Below the pieces are notes generated by a model. The model saw only the letters and a program-made list of their open reading frames with translations. It ran no database searches and was not told the DNA's origin. A stretch of DNA of 11,951 nucleotides. It comes from Hyphomicrobiales bacterium. GTDB taxonomy: Bacteria > Pseudomonadota > Alphaproteobacteria > Rhizobiales > Aestuariivirgaceae. The stretch covers positions 1-11,951 of the forward strand of contig JANXRO010000210.1 of NCBI GenBank assembly GCA_025356765.1, in the 5' to 3' direction. A program made the translations under genes and the position numbers. Of this stretch, positions 6,006 to 11,951 are shown piece after piece; the stretch's first letter is position 1, and every line of letters starts with the position of its first letter.

Positions 6006-6210
6006 ATTTATCCTTTCCGGTTTTGTGCCCCTCTGCCGGAAGGGACTTAGGAACCGGGGCAGCGAGATCAAGTGTTAGATCGACAAACCCGACCCCACGG
6101 CCGATCTGCCACCCTTAACGCTTCGGTTCCACTTTTTCTCCCCAACTGAGGTCCCCTGCAAGGTAACTCAGCCCTCTAGAAACCCTGGCCTCTCCCGCCA
6201 GGGTTTTTTA
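6006..6210 (+). ncRNA. Candidate structured 3' UTR or small RNA
   Basis: No convincing ORF lies here, but the stretch folds well by hand. There are four helices: (a) 6012-6020 with 6036-6044, nine pairs including one G-U; (b) 6050-6060 with 6120-6130, eleven pairs including two G-U, closing a branch; (c) inside it, 6077-6082 with 6102-6107; (d) CTGAG 6146-6150 with CTCAG 6167-6171. A textbook terminator then follows (6180-6210). Pyrimidine-rich unpaired segments lie at 6132-6143 and in the terminator loop; TCTCCC there is complementary to GGGAGA Shine-Dalgarno sequences. It could be the 3' part of the peptide mRNA, a processed sRNA, or both. It does not match 6S, SRP, tmRNA or RNase P patterns that I know. 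Confidence 0.45.
6180..6210 (+). terminator. Strong Rho-independent terminator
   Basis: AAACCCTGGC (6180-6189) pairs perfectly with GCCAGGGTTT (6197-6206) around a CTCTCCC loop, and a six-T run (6204-6209) follows. It closes the transcript of the 66-aa peptide and its structured tail. Confidence 0.92.
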
Positions 6211-6279
6211 TTGCCAACACCTCGCCAATTCTAAACCCCAGATGAACGGCCCGTTCAGTCCACATTCCAACGTGGTGAT

Positions 6280-6304
6280 GCAACTTATCTGCAGTTCAAA
6301 CGTT
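6280..6304 (+). promoter_or_regulatory. Second EcfG-like promoter (one mismatch)
   Basis: GCAAC (6280-6284), 16 bases, then CGTT (6301-6304): the same spacing as the upstream perfect site, with one mismatch in the -35. Both sites continue as CGTTATTA. It would give a very short leader (about 13 nt) for the 41-aa peptide at 6324, still enough to include its GGAA SD. Confidence 0.5.
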
Positions 6305-6323
6305 ATTAGAATTGGAACAGATT

Positions 6324-6449
6324 ATGAAAACCATAGCAATCACATTAATTCTCGCCATCGCCTTTCTCTCGGCTGCTGCCTTTGCTGGCAACACTGTTCC
6401 CGCCCCGTCGTCTTCGGGTTTCAGCGTGGTTTACAAAACCAATAATTAA
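6324..6449 (+). CDS. Tiny secreted peptide, 41 aa
   Basis: ATG 6324 opens MKTIAITLILAIAFLSAAAF followed by AGNTVPAPSSSGFSVVYKTNN and a TAA. Residues 1-21 are a well-formed Sec signal peptide with an A-F-A cleavage site, leaving about 20 mature residues rich in Ser, Pro and Asn. The end, S-V-V-Y-K-T-N-N, resembles T-V-I-Y-K-T-S in the 66-aa peptide encoded 300 bp upstream; the DNA at 6426-6440 matches 5916-5930 in 13 of 15 bases. GGAA (6314-6317) serves as a weak SD. It has its own EcfG-like promoter and a branched terminator-like structure downstream. I know no family for it. Signal peptide plus the shared motif make it more likely real than its length alone would suggest. Confidence 0.6.
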   Translation: MKTIAITLILAIAFLSAAAFAGNTVPAPSSSGFSVVYKTNN

Positions 6450-6493
6450 TCTGCGTTTTGCAAATTCGTCCTTCTTTTTTGGGGGGAGCGAAT

Positions 6494-6560
6494 ACAGCGG
6501 GCGCGACTGGGCCAGACAAGCCCCCGTTCTAAGCACGGTTGCCCCGCTGTTATTTATTTC
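6494..6560 (+). terminator. Branched terminator-like structure after the 41-aa peptide
   Basis: ACAGCGGG (6494-6501) pairs perfectly with CCCGCTGT (6543-6550). Between them are two short hairpins, GGGC/GCCC and CCGT/ACGG. The 3' arm is followed by the T-rich TATTTATTTC. This is a three-way-junction shape of about 57 nt rather than a simple hairpin; it may end the 41-aa peptide transcript or be a small RNA. A T6G6 run lies just upstream (about 6475-6486). Confidence 0.4.
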
Positions 6561-6627
6561 TGACTGTATTTTCTAAAGACACAAGACCGCTTCAACGCGC
6601 ATTTTCCGCACTGCACAAAAAACTATC

Positions 6628-6658
6628 CACAGGGGTTGGAATCTCACCCTGTTCTGTG
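6628..6658 (+). promoter_or_regulatory. carB leader hairpin with two alternative pairings
   Basis: In the 30-60 bases before carB, ACAGGG (6629-6634) can pair with CCCTGT (6647-6652). Alternatively CACAG (6628-6632) can pair with CTGTG (6654-6658) enclosing GGG/CCC. The two folds share bases. Leader control of carB is possible but unproven, and no U-tract follows. Confidence 0.3.
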
Positions 6659-6688
6659 TAGGAAACACGAAATCAGGATTCCCGACAC

Positions 6689-9600
6689 ATGCCCAAACGC
6701 ACCGACATTAAATCCATCCTCATTATTGGGGCGGGACCAATCATTATCGGCCAAGCTTGCGAATTTGACTATTCCGGAACCCAAGCCTGCAAGGCGCTGA
6801 AGGCCGAGGGATATCGCGTCATCCTTGTCAATTCGAACCCTGCCACCATTATGACAGACCCTGATCTGGCAGATGCAACCTACATCGAACCCATCACACC
6901 CGAAGTGGTGGCCAAGATTATTGAAAAAGAACGGCCCGATGCAATCTTGCCCACCATGGGTGGCCAGACTGCTTTGAACACGGCCCTCAGCCTCAACAAA
7001 ATGGGCGTTCTTGAAAAATACAATGTGGAATTGATCGGCGCAAAAGCTGAAGCCATCGACATGGCTGAAGACCGTGAATTGTTCCGCGAGGCCATGAAGC
7101 GCATTGGCTTGGAAACGCCACGCTCGCGGCTTGCCAATGCGTCAGTTGCCAAAGATGCCGATAAAGCCGCTTTCAGCGAAGGCCGCGCGGCAACCCCCGA
7201 CAAAGAAGCCTTTGAACGCAAATGGGCCGAAGGCGAGGCTGATCGCCAACGCAATTATCGCAGCCGCGCCATGGTAGAAGCTTTTGAAGCCATGTTGGAT
7301 GTGGGTCTTCCCTGCATTATTCGCCCGTCGTTCACGCTTGGCGGCACCGGCGGCGGCATTGCTTATAACCGCGAAGAATTTTTCGACATTGTTGAAAAAG
7401 GCTTGGACGCTTCACCCACCGCCGAAGTGTTGATTGAAGAATCTGTGCTGGGCTGGAAAGAATATGAAATGGAAGTTGTTCGCGACACCGCGGACAATTG
7501 CATCATTGTGTGCTCGATCGAAAACATTGACCCGATGGGTGTTCATACGGGAGACTCTATCACCGTGGCACCTGCCCTGACGCTGACAGATAAAGAATAT
7601 CAAATCATGCGCAATGCCTCCATTGCGGTGTTACGTGAAATTGGCATCGAGACGGGGGGCTCTAACGTTCAGTTCGGCGTTAACCCAGCAGATGGCCGCT
7701 TGGTGGTGATTGAGATGAACCCGCGCGTTTCGCGGTCTTCGGCCCTTGCCTCAAAAGCCACTGGCTTTCCGATTGCCAAAATTGCCGCTAAATTAGCGGT
7801 TGGTTATACGCTGGATGAATTGTCGAACGACATTACAGGCGGAGCAACTCCAGCCTCGTTTGAACCTTCGATTGATTATGTGGTTGTGAAAATTCCGCGC
7901 TTTGCTTTTGAAAAATTCCCAGGTGCTGCACCGCTTCTCACCACGGCAATGAAGTCTGTGGGTGAAGTGATGGCCATTGGCCGCAACTTCCAAGAGGCTA
8001 TGCAAAAAGCCTTGCGCGGACTTGAAACGGGCCTCAGTGGTTTTGATGAAGTTGCCATCGCTGGTCTGGGTGAGGGTGATGATCGCAACGTTATTCGCGG
8101 TGCCTTGGCACAACCCACGCCCGATCGTTTGTTGAAAATTGCCCAAGCTTTACGACACGGCACAAGCGTTGAAGAAATTTTCGCGGCCTGCAAATATGAG
8201 CCATGGTTCATTCGCCAAATTCAAGAAATTGTTGAAACTGAAAAGCGAATCCAAAACAATGGCTTGCCCAATGATGCGGAGAATTTACGCAAACTGAAAG
8301 CCATGGGCTTTTCAGATCAACGCTTGGCAAAACTTGCGGGCATAAAAGAAGAACGTGTTGCCAAACACCGCGCCAAATTAAAGGTTCATCCGGTGTTCAA
8401 ACGCATTGATACATGCGCCGCTGAATTTGCCTCCCCCACAGCCTATATGTATTCAACATACGAAACGGGATTGGCTGGCCCCGTCGGATTCACCGACAAA
8501 GCAAAAAGAGATGGGAATGAGGCCAAACCTTCGGAAAAGCAAAAGGTAATCATTCTTGGCGGCGGCCCCAACCGCATTGGCCAAGGCATTGAGTTTGATT
8601 ATTGCTGCTGTCATGCCTGCTTTGCTTTGCATGATGCGGGCTATGAATCCATCATGGTCAACTGCAACCCTGAAACCGTGTCGACAGACTATGATACATC
8701 TGATCGGTTATATTTCGAACCGTTGACCGCCGAAGATGTTTTGGAAATCATCCGCGTTGAACAAAGCAATGGCACCTTAAAAGGCGTGATTGTGCAATTC
8801 GGCGGGCAAACGCCATTAAAGCTTGCCAATGCGCTGGAAGCCGCAGGCGTTCCCATCTTGGGCACCACGCCTGATGCCATTGATTTGGCTGAAGACCGTG
8901 AACGGTTCTCGAAGCTTGTGAAAAAACTGAAATTGAAACAGCCCGAAAACGGCATGGCTTATTCAGGCGCTGAAGCCAAAAAAATTGCCAAGCGCATCGG
9001 CTATCCCGTAGTTATTCGCCCCTCCTATGTTCTGGGCGGCCGCGCCATGGAAATTGTGAAAGATGACGCAGGCCTCCAGCGCTATATCACTGAGGCCGTT
9101 GTGGTGTCGGGCAATTCACCAGTGCTGATCGACTCCTATTTAAGTAACGCCATTGAAGTGGACGTCGATGCGATCTGCGATGGCAAAGATGTTTTCATAG
9201 CTGGTGTGATGGAACACATTGAAGAAGCGGGCATCCATTCAGGAGACAGCGCCTGCTCCCTGCCGCCCTATTCATTGAAAGCACCAATTATCGCAGAGCT
9301 TGAGGTGCAAGCCAAAAAGCTGGCCCTGGCGCTGAATGTTGTGGGCCTGATGAATGTGCAATTTGCTGTGAAGGATGATGAGATTTACATTCTCGAAGTC
9401 AATCCACGCGCTTCACGCACAGTGCCCTTTGTGGCCAAGGTGATGGGCATTCCCGTGGCAAAAATTGCCGCCCGCGTCATGGCTGGCGAAACACTTGAAA
9501 GCTTCAAGTTAACCCGCAAGAAGTTAAGCCATGTTGCTGTTAAAGAAGCAGTTTTCCCATTCAATCGCTTCCCCGGCGTTGATGTTCTTTTGGGCCCTGA

Positions 9601-10090
9601 AATGCGCTCCACTGGCGAAGTGATGGGCCTAGACCGCACCTATGACATGGCCTTTGCGAAAGCCCAGCTTGGCGCCGGCATGCGCATGCCGGTTTCGGGA
9701 ACAGTGTTCATTTCGGTAAAAGAAGCAGATAAAGCCAAGGCACTTGCGTCCGTCAGAAAGCTTGTTGAAATGGGCTTTGCAATAAAGGCTACAGGCGGCA
9801 CCCACAGCTATCTTGAAAGCAAAGGCGTGCCATCGATCAAAATCAACAAAGTATTGGAAGGCCGGCCGCACATTGTTGACGCAATCAAAAACGGCGATAT
9901 CGCCTTGGTACTGAACACCACCGAATCGCGTTCATCTGAATCCGATTCAAAATCAATTCGCCAAACGGCGGTGATGCAAAAGGTGCCTTATTATACAACG
10001 CTGCCCGGCATCATCAGCGCCACCAAAGCCATCGCGGCCAACAAGGCAGGTGCCATTGAAGTTCGCCCCTTGCAGGATTATTTCAAATGA
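6689..10090 (+). CDS. carB: Carbamoyl-phosphate synthase large subunit
   Basis: This 1133-residue ATP-grasp enzyme makes carbamoyl phosphate from bicarbonate, two ATP and ammonia channelled from the small subunit CarA, feeding arginine and pyrimidine synthesis. It has the internal duplication typical of CarB: the first half opens IIGAGPIIIGQACEFDYSG, and the second opens ILGGGPNRIGQGIEFDYC near residue 620. Both halves carry the RPSF/RPSY glycine loops and E-x-NPR metal-binding motifs. From about residue 1000 there is an MGS-like allosteric domain. Compared with E. coli CarB from memory, about 43 extra charged residues lie near 145-190, before VGLPCIIRPSF; rhizobial CarB has a similar insertion. 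AGGA (6675-6678) is 10 bases from the ATG. carA is not in the window, and the last codons overlap the next gene by ATGA. Confidence 0.98.
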   Translation: MPKRTDIKSILIIGAGPIIIGQACEFDYSGTQACKALKAEGYRVILVNSNPATIMTDPDLADATYIEPITPEVVAKIIEKERPDAILPTMGGQTALNTALSLNKMGVLEKYNVELIGAKAEAIDMAEDRELFREAMKRIGLETPRSRLANASVAKDADKAAFSEGRAATPDKEAFERKWAEGEADRQRNYRSRAMVEAFEAMLDVGLPCIIRPSFTLGGTGGGIAYNREEFFDIVEKGLDASPTAEVLIEESVLGWKEYEMEVVRDTADNCIIVCSIENIDPMGVHTGDSITVAPALTLTDKEYQIMRNASIAVLREIGIETGGSNVQFGVNPADGRLVVIEMNPRVSRSSALASKATGFPIAKIAAKLAVGYTLDELSNDITGGATPASFEPSIDYVVVKIPRFAFEKFPGAAPLLTTAMKSVGEVMAIGRNFQEAMQKALRGLETGLSGFDEVAIAGLGEGDDRNVIRGALAQPTPDRLLKIAQALRHGTSVEEIFAACKYEPWFIRQIQEIVETEKRIQNNGLPNDAENLRKLKAMGFSDQRLAKLAGIKEERVAKHRAKLKVHPVFKRIDTCAAEFASPTAYMYSTYETGLAGPVGFTDKAKRDGNEAKPSEKQKVIILGGGPNRIGQGIEFDYCCCHACFALHDAGYESIMVNCNPETVSTDYDTSDRLYFEPLTAEDVLEIIRVEQSNGTLKGVIVQFGGQTPLKLANALEAAGVPILGTTPDAIDLAEDRERFSKLVKKLKLKQPENGMAYSGAEAKKIAKRIGYPVVIRPSYVLGGRAMEIVKDDAGLQRYITEAVVVSGNSPVLIDSYLSNAIEVDVDAICDGKDVFIAGVMEHIEEAGIHSGDSACSLPPYSLKAPIIAELEVQAKKLALALNVVGLMNVQFAVKDDEIYILEVNPRASRTVPFVAKVMGIPVAKIAARVMAGETLESFKLTRKKLSHVAVKEAVFPFNRFPGVDVLLGPEMRSTGEVMGLDRTYDMAFAKAQLGAGMRMPVSGTVFISVKEADKAKALASVRKLVEMGFAIKATGGTHSYLESKGVPSIKINKVLEGRPHIVDAIKNGDIALVLNTTESRSSESDSKSIRQTAVMQKVPYYTTLPGIISATKAIAANKAGAIEVRPLQDYFK

Positions 10091-10548
10091 AAAAAATCTC
10101 TTTCATCTTGGGGGTTTACCTATGCCTTGCTGGCCAAGGCCAAGCAGTCGAAGTGAACGGCATAGACTTTCTTGATAACTTGGTGACCAAACCCAACGAT
10201 CATACCATTTTAGACAGCCTGCAAATCCATCGCAAACCCGCTGTTGGCCCGCTTAAAGGCATGGATGCTGTGCAAGCGGTTCTGAACAAGGCGATCATTT
10301 TTCACGATGGCAAGATGATGGTGACATATCGCTTCACTGACGCGCTGCATGTGATCGTGAAGGTCGATGATAAAGTGATCAAAGCCAATATTATGGAAGA
10401 TGTAATCAGCCACAAAATTTGTTTTGATTATCGCGGCAAAGCCAATTCTTATTGTTCAAGCCTTGAATATCTGCCCGGCAAATTCACGTTCCGCAATGAT
10501 GAAACCCACCCCTTGGATGCCATTGTGATTGAAGGCATTGGCAAATAA
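10087..10548 (+). CDS. Unrecognised periplasmic protein, coupled to carB
   Basis: This is a 153-residue protein with a Sec signal peptide (MKKISFILGVYLCLAGQGQA) and likely cleavage after residue 20. The Cys in the signal peptide is not in a lipobox. The mature part alternates short hydrophobic strands and polar turns (for example MMVTYRFTDALHVIVKVDDK), suggesting a small beta-rich domain. Two cysteines (Cys112, Cys123) bracket FDYRGKANSY and may form a disulfide. I recognise no family. Its ATG overlaps the carB TGA (ATGA, 10087-10090), so it is probably translated by coupling and co-transcribed with carB, although a periplasmic protein has no obvious part in carbamoyl-phosphate synthesis. It ends 3 bp from the stop of the convergent SDR gene. 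Confidence 0.8.
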   Translation: MKKISFILGVYLCLAGQGQAVEVNGIDFLDNLVTKPNDHTILDSLQIHRKPAVGPLKGMDAVQAVLNKAIIFHDGKMMVTYRFTDALHVIVKVDDKVIKANIMEDVISHKICFDYRGKANSYCSSLEYLPGKFTFRNDETHPLDAIVIEGIGK

Positions 10549-10551
10549 CCT

Positions 10552-11319
10552 TCAAACAGACGTAAACCCATTATCCACCATCAGCTGCGCGCCATTCACA
10601 AAGCTGGCCTCATCACTTGCCAAGAATAATGCGGCGCGTGCAACTTCTTCAGGCTCACACATACGCCCTTGGGCCGCCATGATTGCGGCCTCAGAAACAT
10701 CCACGCCCAAAGCCTGAAGCTCTTTCACTTCACGAATGCCATGAGGCGTTTGCACAAAGCCCGGGCAAACCGCGTTGCAGCGAATGCCGCGATCCCGAAA
10801 CTCAACCGCAATGGCGCGGGCAAATTGATGGCAGGCGCCTTTGCTGGTGCAATACAAAACCTCCATCGGCGTTGCCGCAATGGCGGAAATAGACGATGTG
10901 CACACGATAGATCCGCCACCCGCCGCAATCATTTGCGGCAACACGGCCTTGGTCATCATAAACATGCTTTTCACGTTGATATCCATCAACCAATTATAAT
11001 CATCGTCGGTGGTTTCCAAAAACGGCTTGATCACAATCGTGCCCGCATGGTTGAACAACACGCGAATGGGGCCGAACGCAGTTTTCACAACATCCACCGC
11101 CGCCGAAATATCAGCGGCTTTGGAAACATCAGCCTTGGCAAACACCGCTTTGCCGCCCGCCCGCGTAATCTCGGCAACTATGGCTAGGCCAGCATCTTCA
11201 TTGCGGTCCACAACTCCAACAGCCGCCCCCTCGACTGCAAACAGCCTTGAAGCCGCCCCGCCCATGCCCGTGGCACCCCCTGAAATCAGTGCAACTTTTC
11301 CGGCTAACCTGCCCGCCAT
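10552..11319 (-). CDS. Short-chain dehydrogenase/reductase (SDR family)
   Basis: This 255-residue classical SDR oxidises or reduces an alcohol/ketone pair with a nicotinamide cofactor; the substrate is unknown. The glycine motif SGGATGMG is at residues 13-20, with Ser in place of the usual first Thr. Asp38 at the end of the second strand favours NAD(H) over NADP(H). The structural NHAG (90-93) replaces the common NNAG. The catalytic set is Asn115, Ser143, Tyr156 and Lys160 (YCTSK). The usual PG motif after the sixth strand is CPGFVQT (185-191). The frame extends upstream to 11364, but the start at 11319 is chosen because AAGGAAGG lies 8 bases before it and the preceding 15 residues have no SDR counterpart. 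It is divergent from greA across 121 bp. Confidence 0.92.
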   Translation of the reverse strand: MAGRLAGKVALISGGATGMGGAASRLFAVEGAAVGVVDRNEDAGLAIVAEITRAGGKAVFAKADVSKAADISAAVDVVKTAFGPIRVLFNHAGTIVIKPFLETTDDDYNWLMDINVKSMFMMTKAVLPQMIAAGGGSIVCTSSISAIAATPMEVLYCTSKGACHQFARAIAVEFRDRGIRCNAVCPGFVQTPHGIREVKELQALGVDVSEAAIMAAQGRMCEPEEVARAALFLASDEASFVNGAQLMVDNGFTSV

Positions 11320-11387
11320 ATGAAAATCCTTCCTTATTTTGTCGCTGATCTTGCAAAATCGCACGAATTAGTCCATCTTAAAGCATG

Positions 11388-11425
11388 CCCGGCTGGGAGT
11401 TAATCCCAAAGCCGGGTTGATTTTT
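11388..11425 (+). terminator. Attenuator-like hairpin in the greA leader
   Basis: CCCGGCTGGGA (11388-11398) pairs with TCCCA (11404-11408) and AGCCGGG (11410-11416) in an 11-pair stem with a small A bulge, followed by TTGATTTTTG. The T-run ends 16 nt before the greA ATG and just ahead of its SD. Only the greA transcript can read it in this orientation, since the neighbouring SDR gene runs the other way, so partial termination inside the greA leader is the simplest reading. Confidence 0.55.
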
Positions 11426-11440
11426 GATAAGGTGACCGAG

Positions 11441-11914
11441 ATGGAAAAAGTTCCGATGACGATGGAAGGCTATGCTTCCATGCAGGATGAAGTGAAAACG
11501 CTGAAATCAGTTGAACGCCCGCGTATCATCCACGCCATCGAAGAAGCACGCGCCCATGGTGACTTGTCTGAAAACGCCGAATATCACGCCGCCAAAGAAG
11601 CCCAAAGCTGGAATGAAACCCGCATTGGTGAACTTGAAGACAGGCTTGGCCGCGCCGAGGTGATCGACACCGCTAAACTTTCGGGCGAAACCATCAAATT
11701 TGGCGCAAAACTTTTGTTGATCGACGAAGATACCGACAAGGAAATCAAATACCAAATCGTGGGTGATTTTGAGGCTGATGTTAAATTCGGCCGCATCTCA
11801 ATCTCATCGCCAATCGCGCGTGCCCTCATCGGCAAAAAGCAAGGCGACCGTGTGGAGGTGAACACTCCCGGCGGTGGCAAAAGCTATGAGATAAAAAAAG
11901 TCGCGTGGAACTAG
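11441..11914 (+). CDS. greA: Transcription elongation factor GreA
   Basis: GreA binds the RNA polymerase secondary channel and stimulates cleavage of backtracked transcripts. The 157 residues match the family length. The N-terminal coiled coil (about 1-75) carries the acidic tip ARAHGDLSENAEYHAAKEAQ, with Asp41 and Glu44 in the same positions as the catalytic-site pair of E. coli GreA. The C-terminal FKBP-like domain contains YQIVGDFEAD and the conserved GRISISSPIARALIGK segment. ATG 11441 is preferred to the frame-opening ATG at 11417 because family members begin MEKVPMT and AAGGTG lies 7 bases upstream; the earlier ATG would fall at the base of the leader hairpin. A terminator-like hairpin in the leader suggests attenuation. 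Close linkage to carB is common in rhizobia. Confidence 0.97.
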   Translation: MEKVPMTMEGYASMQDEVKTLKSVERPRIIHAIEEARAHGDLSENAEYHAAKEAQSWNETRIGELEDRLGRAEVIDTAKLSGETIKFGAKLLLIDEDTDKEIKYQIVGDFEADVKFGRISISSPIARALIGKKQGDRVEVNTPGGGKSYEIKKVAWN

Positions 11915-11930
11915 GGAAGCGATCTTTTTG

Positions 11931-11951
11931 ATGAGCAGCCATGGAACAGCA
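11931..11951 (+). CDS. Possible start of the next gene (cut by window edge)
   Basis: ATG at 11931, 16 bases after the greA stop, opens seven codons (MSSHGTA) to the window end. A GGGAAG element overlapping the greA stop region (11914-11919) is 11 bases upstream, a long but usable spacing. Too little is visible to name it. Confidence 0.35.

Noticed and set aside
6242..6445. 67-codon ORF overlapping the 41-aa peptide in another frame
   Set aside because: It has no SD, an irregular composition, and conflicts with the signal-peptide ORF at 6324.
6345..6536. Minus-strand 63-codon ORF
   Set aside because: It is antisense to the 41-aa peptide and spans the T6G6 run; no coding features are seen.
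6623..6631. DnaA box (CTATCCACA)
   Set aside because: It is a single copy with one mismatch, without an AT-rich unwinding element or other boxes; most likely chance.
11320..11364. Longer N-terminus for the SDR protein
   Set aside because: The extra 15 residues have no family counterpart, and the strong AAGGAAGG SD specifies the start at 11319.
1..11951. CRISPR array, IS element or rRNA gene
   Set aside because: I saw no regularly spaced long repeats, transposase motifs with terminal repeats, or rRNA signatures in the window.

Overview
The window looks like core chromosome of an alphaproteobacterium, probably Hyphomicrobiales (Rhizobiales)-like. This is inferred from a long CarB with a charged insertion of the kind seen in rhizobial CarB, from greA lying close downstream of carB, and from a perfect match to the alphaproteobacterial general-stress (EcfG) promoter consensus. 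The left 540 bases are visibly more AT-rich than the rest.

Layout. (1) Bases 1-581 are the right end of an integrated element. They hold a phage-type gene cut by the window edge (minus strand), three 11-bp-phased TAGGCTC repeats, and a 3' half of tRNA-Gln(CTG) with no 5' half, the classic footprint of tyrosine-recombinase integration at an anticodon loop. (2) 654-1934 encodes O-acetylhomoserine sulfhydrylase. (3) 2023-2442 encodes a secreted DUF2147 protein, convergent with (4) a BaiN/YhiN-type flavoprotein on the minus strand. The flavoprotein start overlaps the stop of a possible 28-codon signal-peptide ORF whose own start lies in a strong hairpin. (5) A DUF2934 protein and a GTG-started amidase follow on the minus strand.

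(6) The stretch 5640-6560 is the most unusual. An EcfG promoter precedes a 66-aa secreted peptide, which is followed by about 200 nt of highly foldable sequence ending in a textbook terminator. Next come a near-consensus second EcfG promoter and a 41-aa secreted peptide that shares a V-[I/V]-Y-K-T motif with the first, and then a second branched terminator-like structure. This looks like a duplicated stress-induced small-peptide/RNA module, and I recognise no family for it.

(7) carB (6689-10090) overlaps by ATGA with an unrecognised periplasmic protein gene. (8) An SDR-family dehydrogenase lies on the minus strand. (9) greA has a leader with an attenuator-like hairpin 16 nt before its start codon, and a further gene may begin at the right edge.

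Most identifiable genes are housekeeping: homocysteine synthesis, carbamoyl phosphate for arginine and pyrimidines, and transcript-cleavage factor GreA. The non-routine parts are the integrated-element junction and the small-peptide/RNA module. All family names come from reading motifs; no database search was possible.
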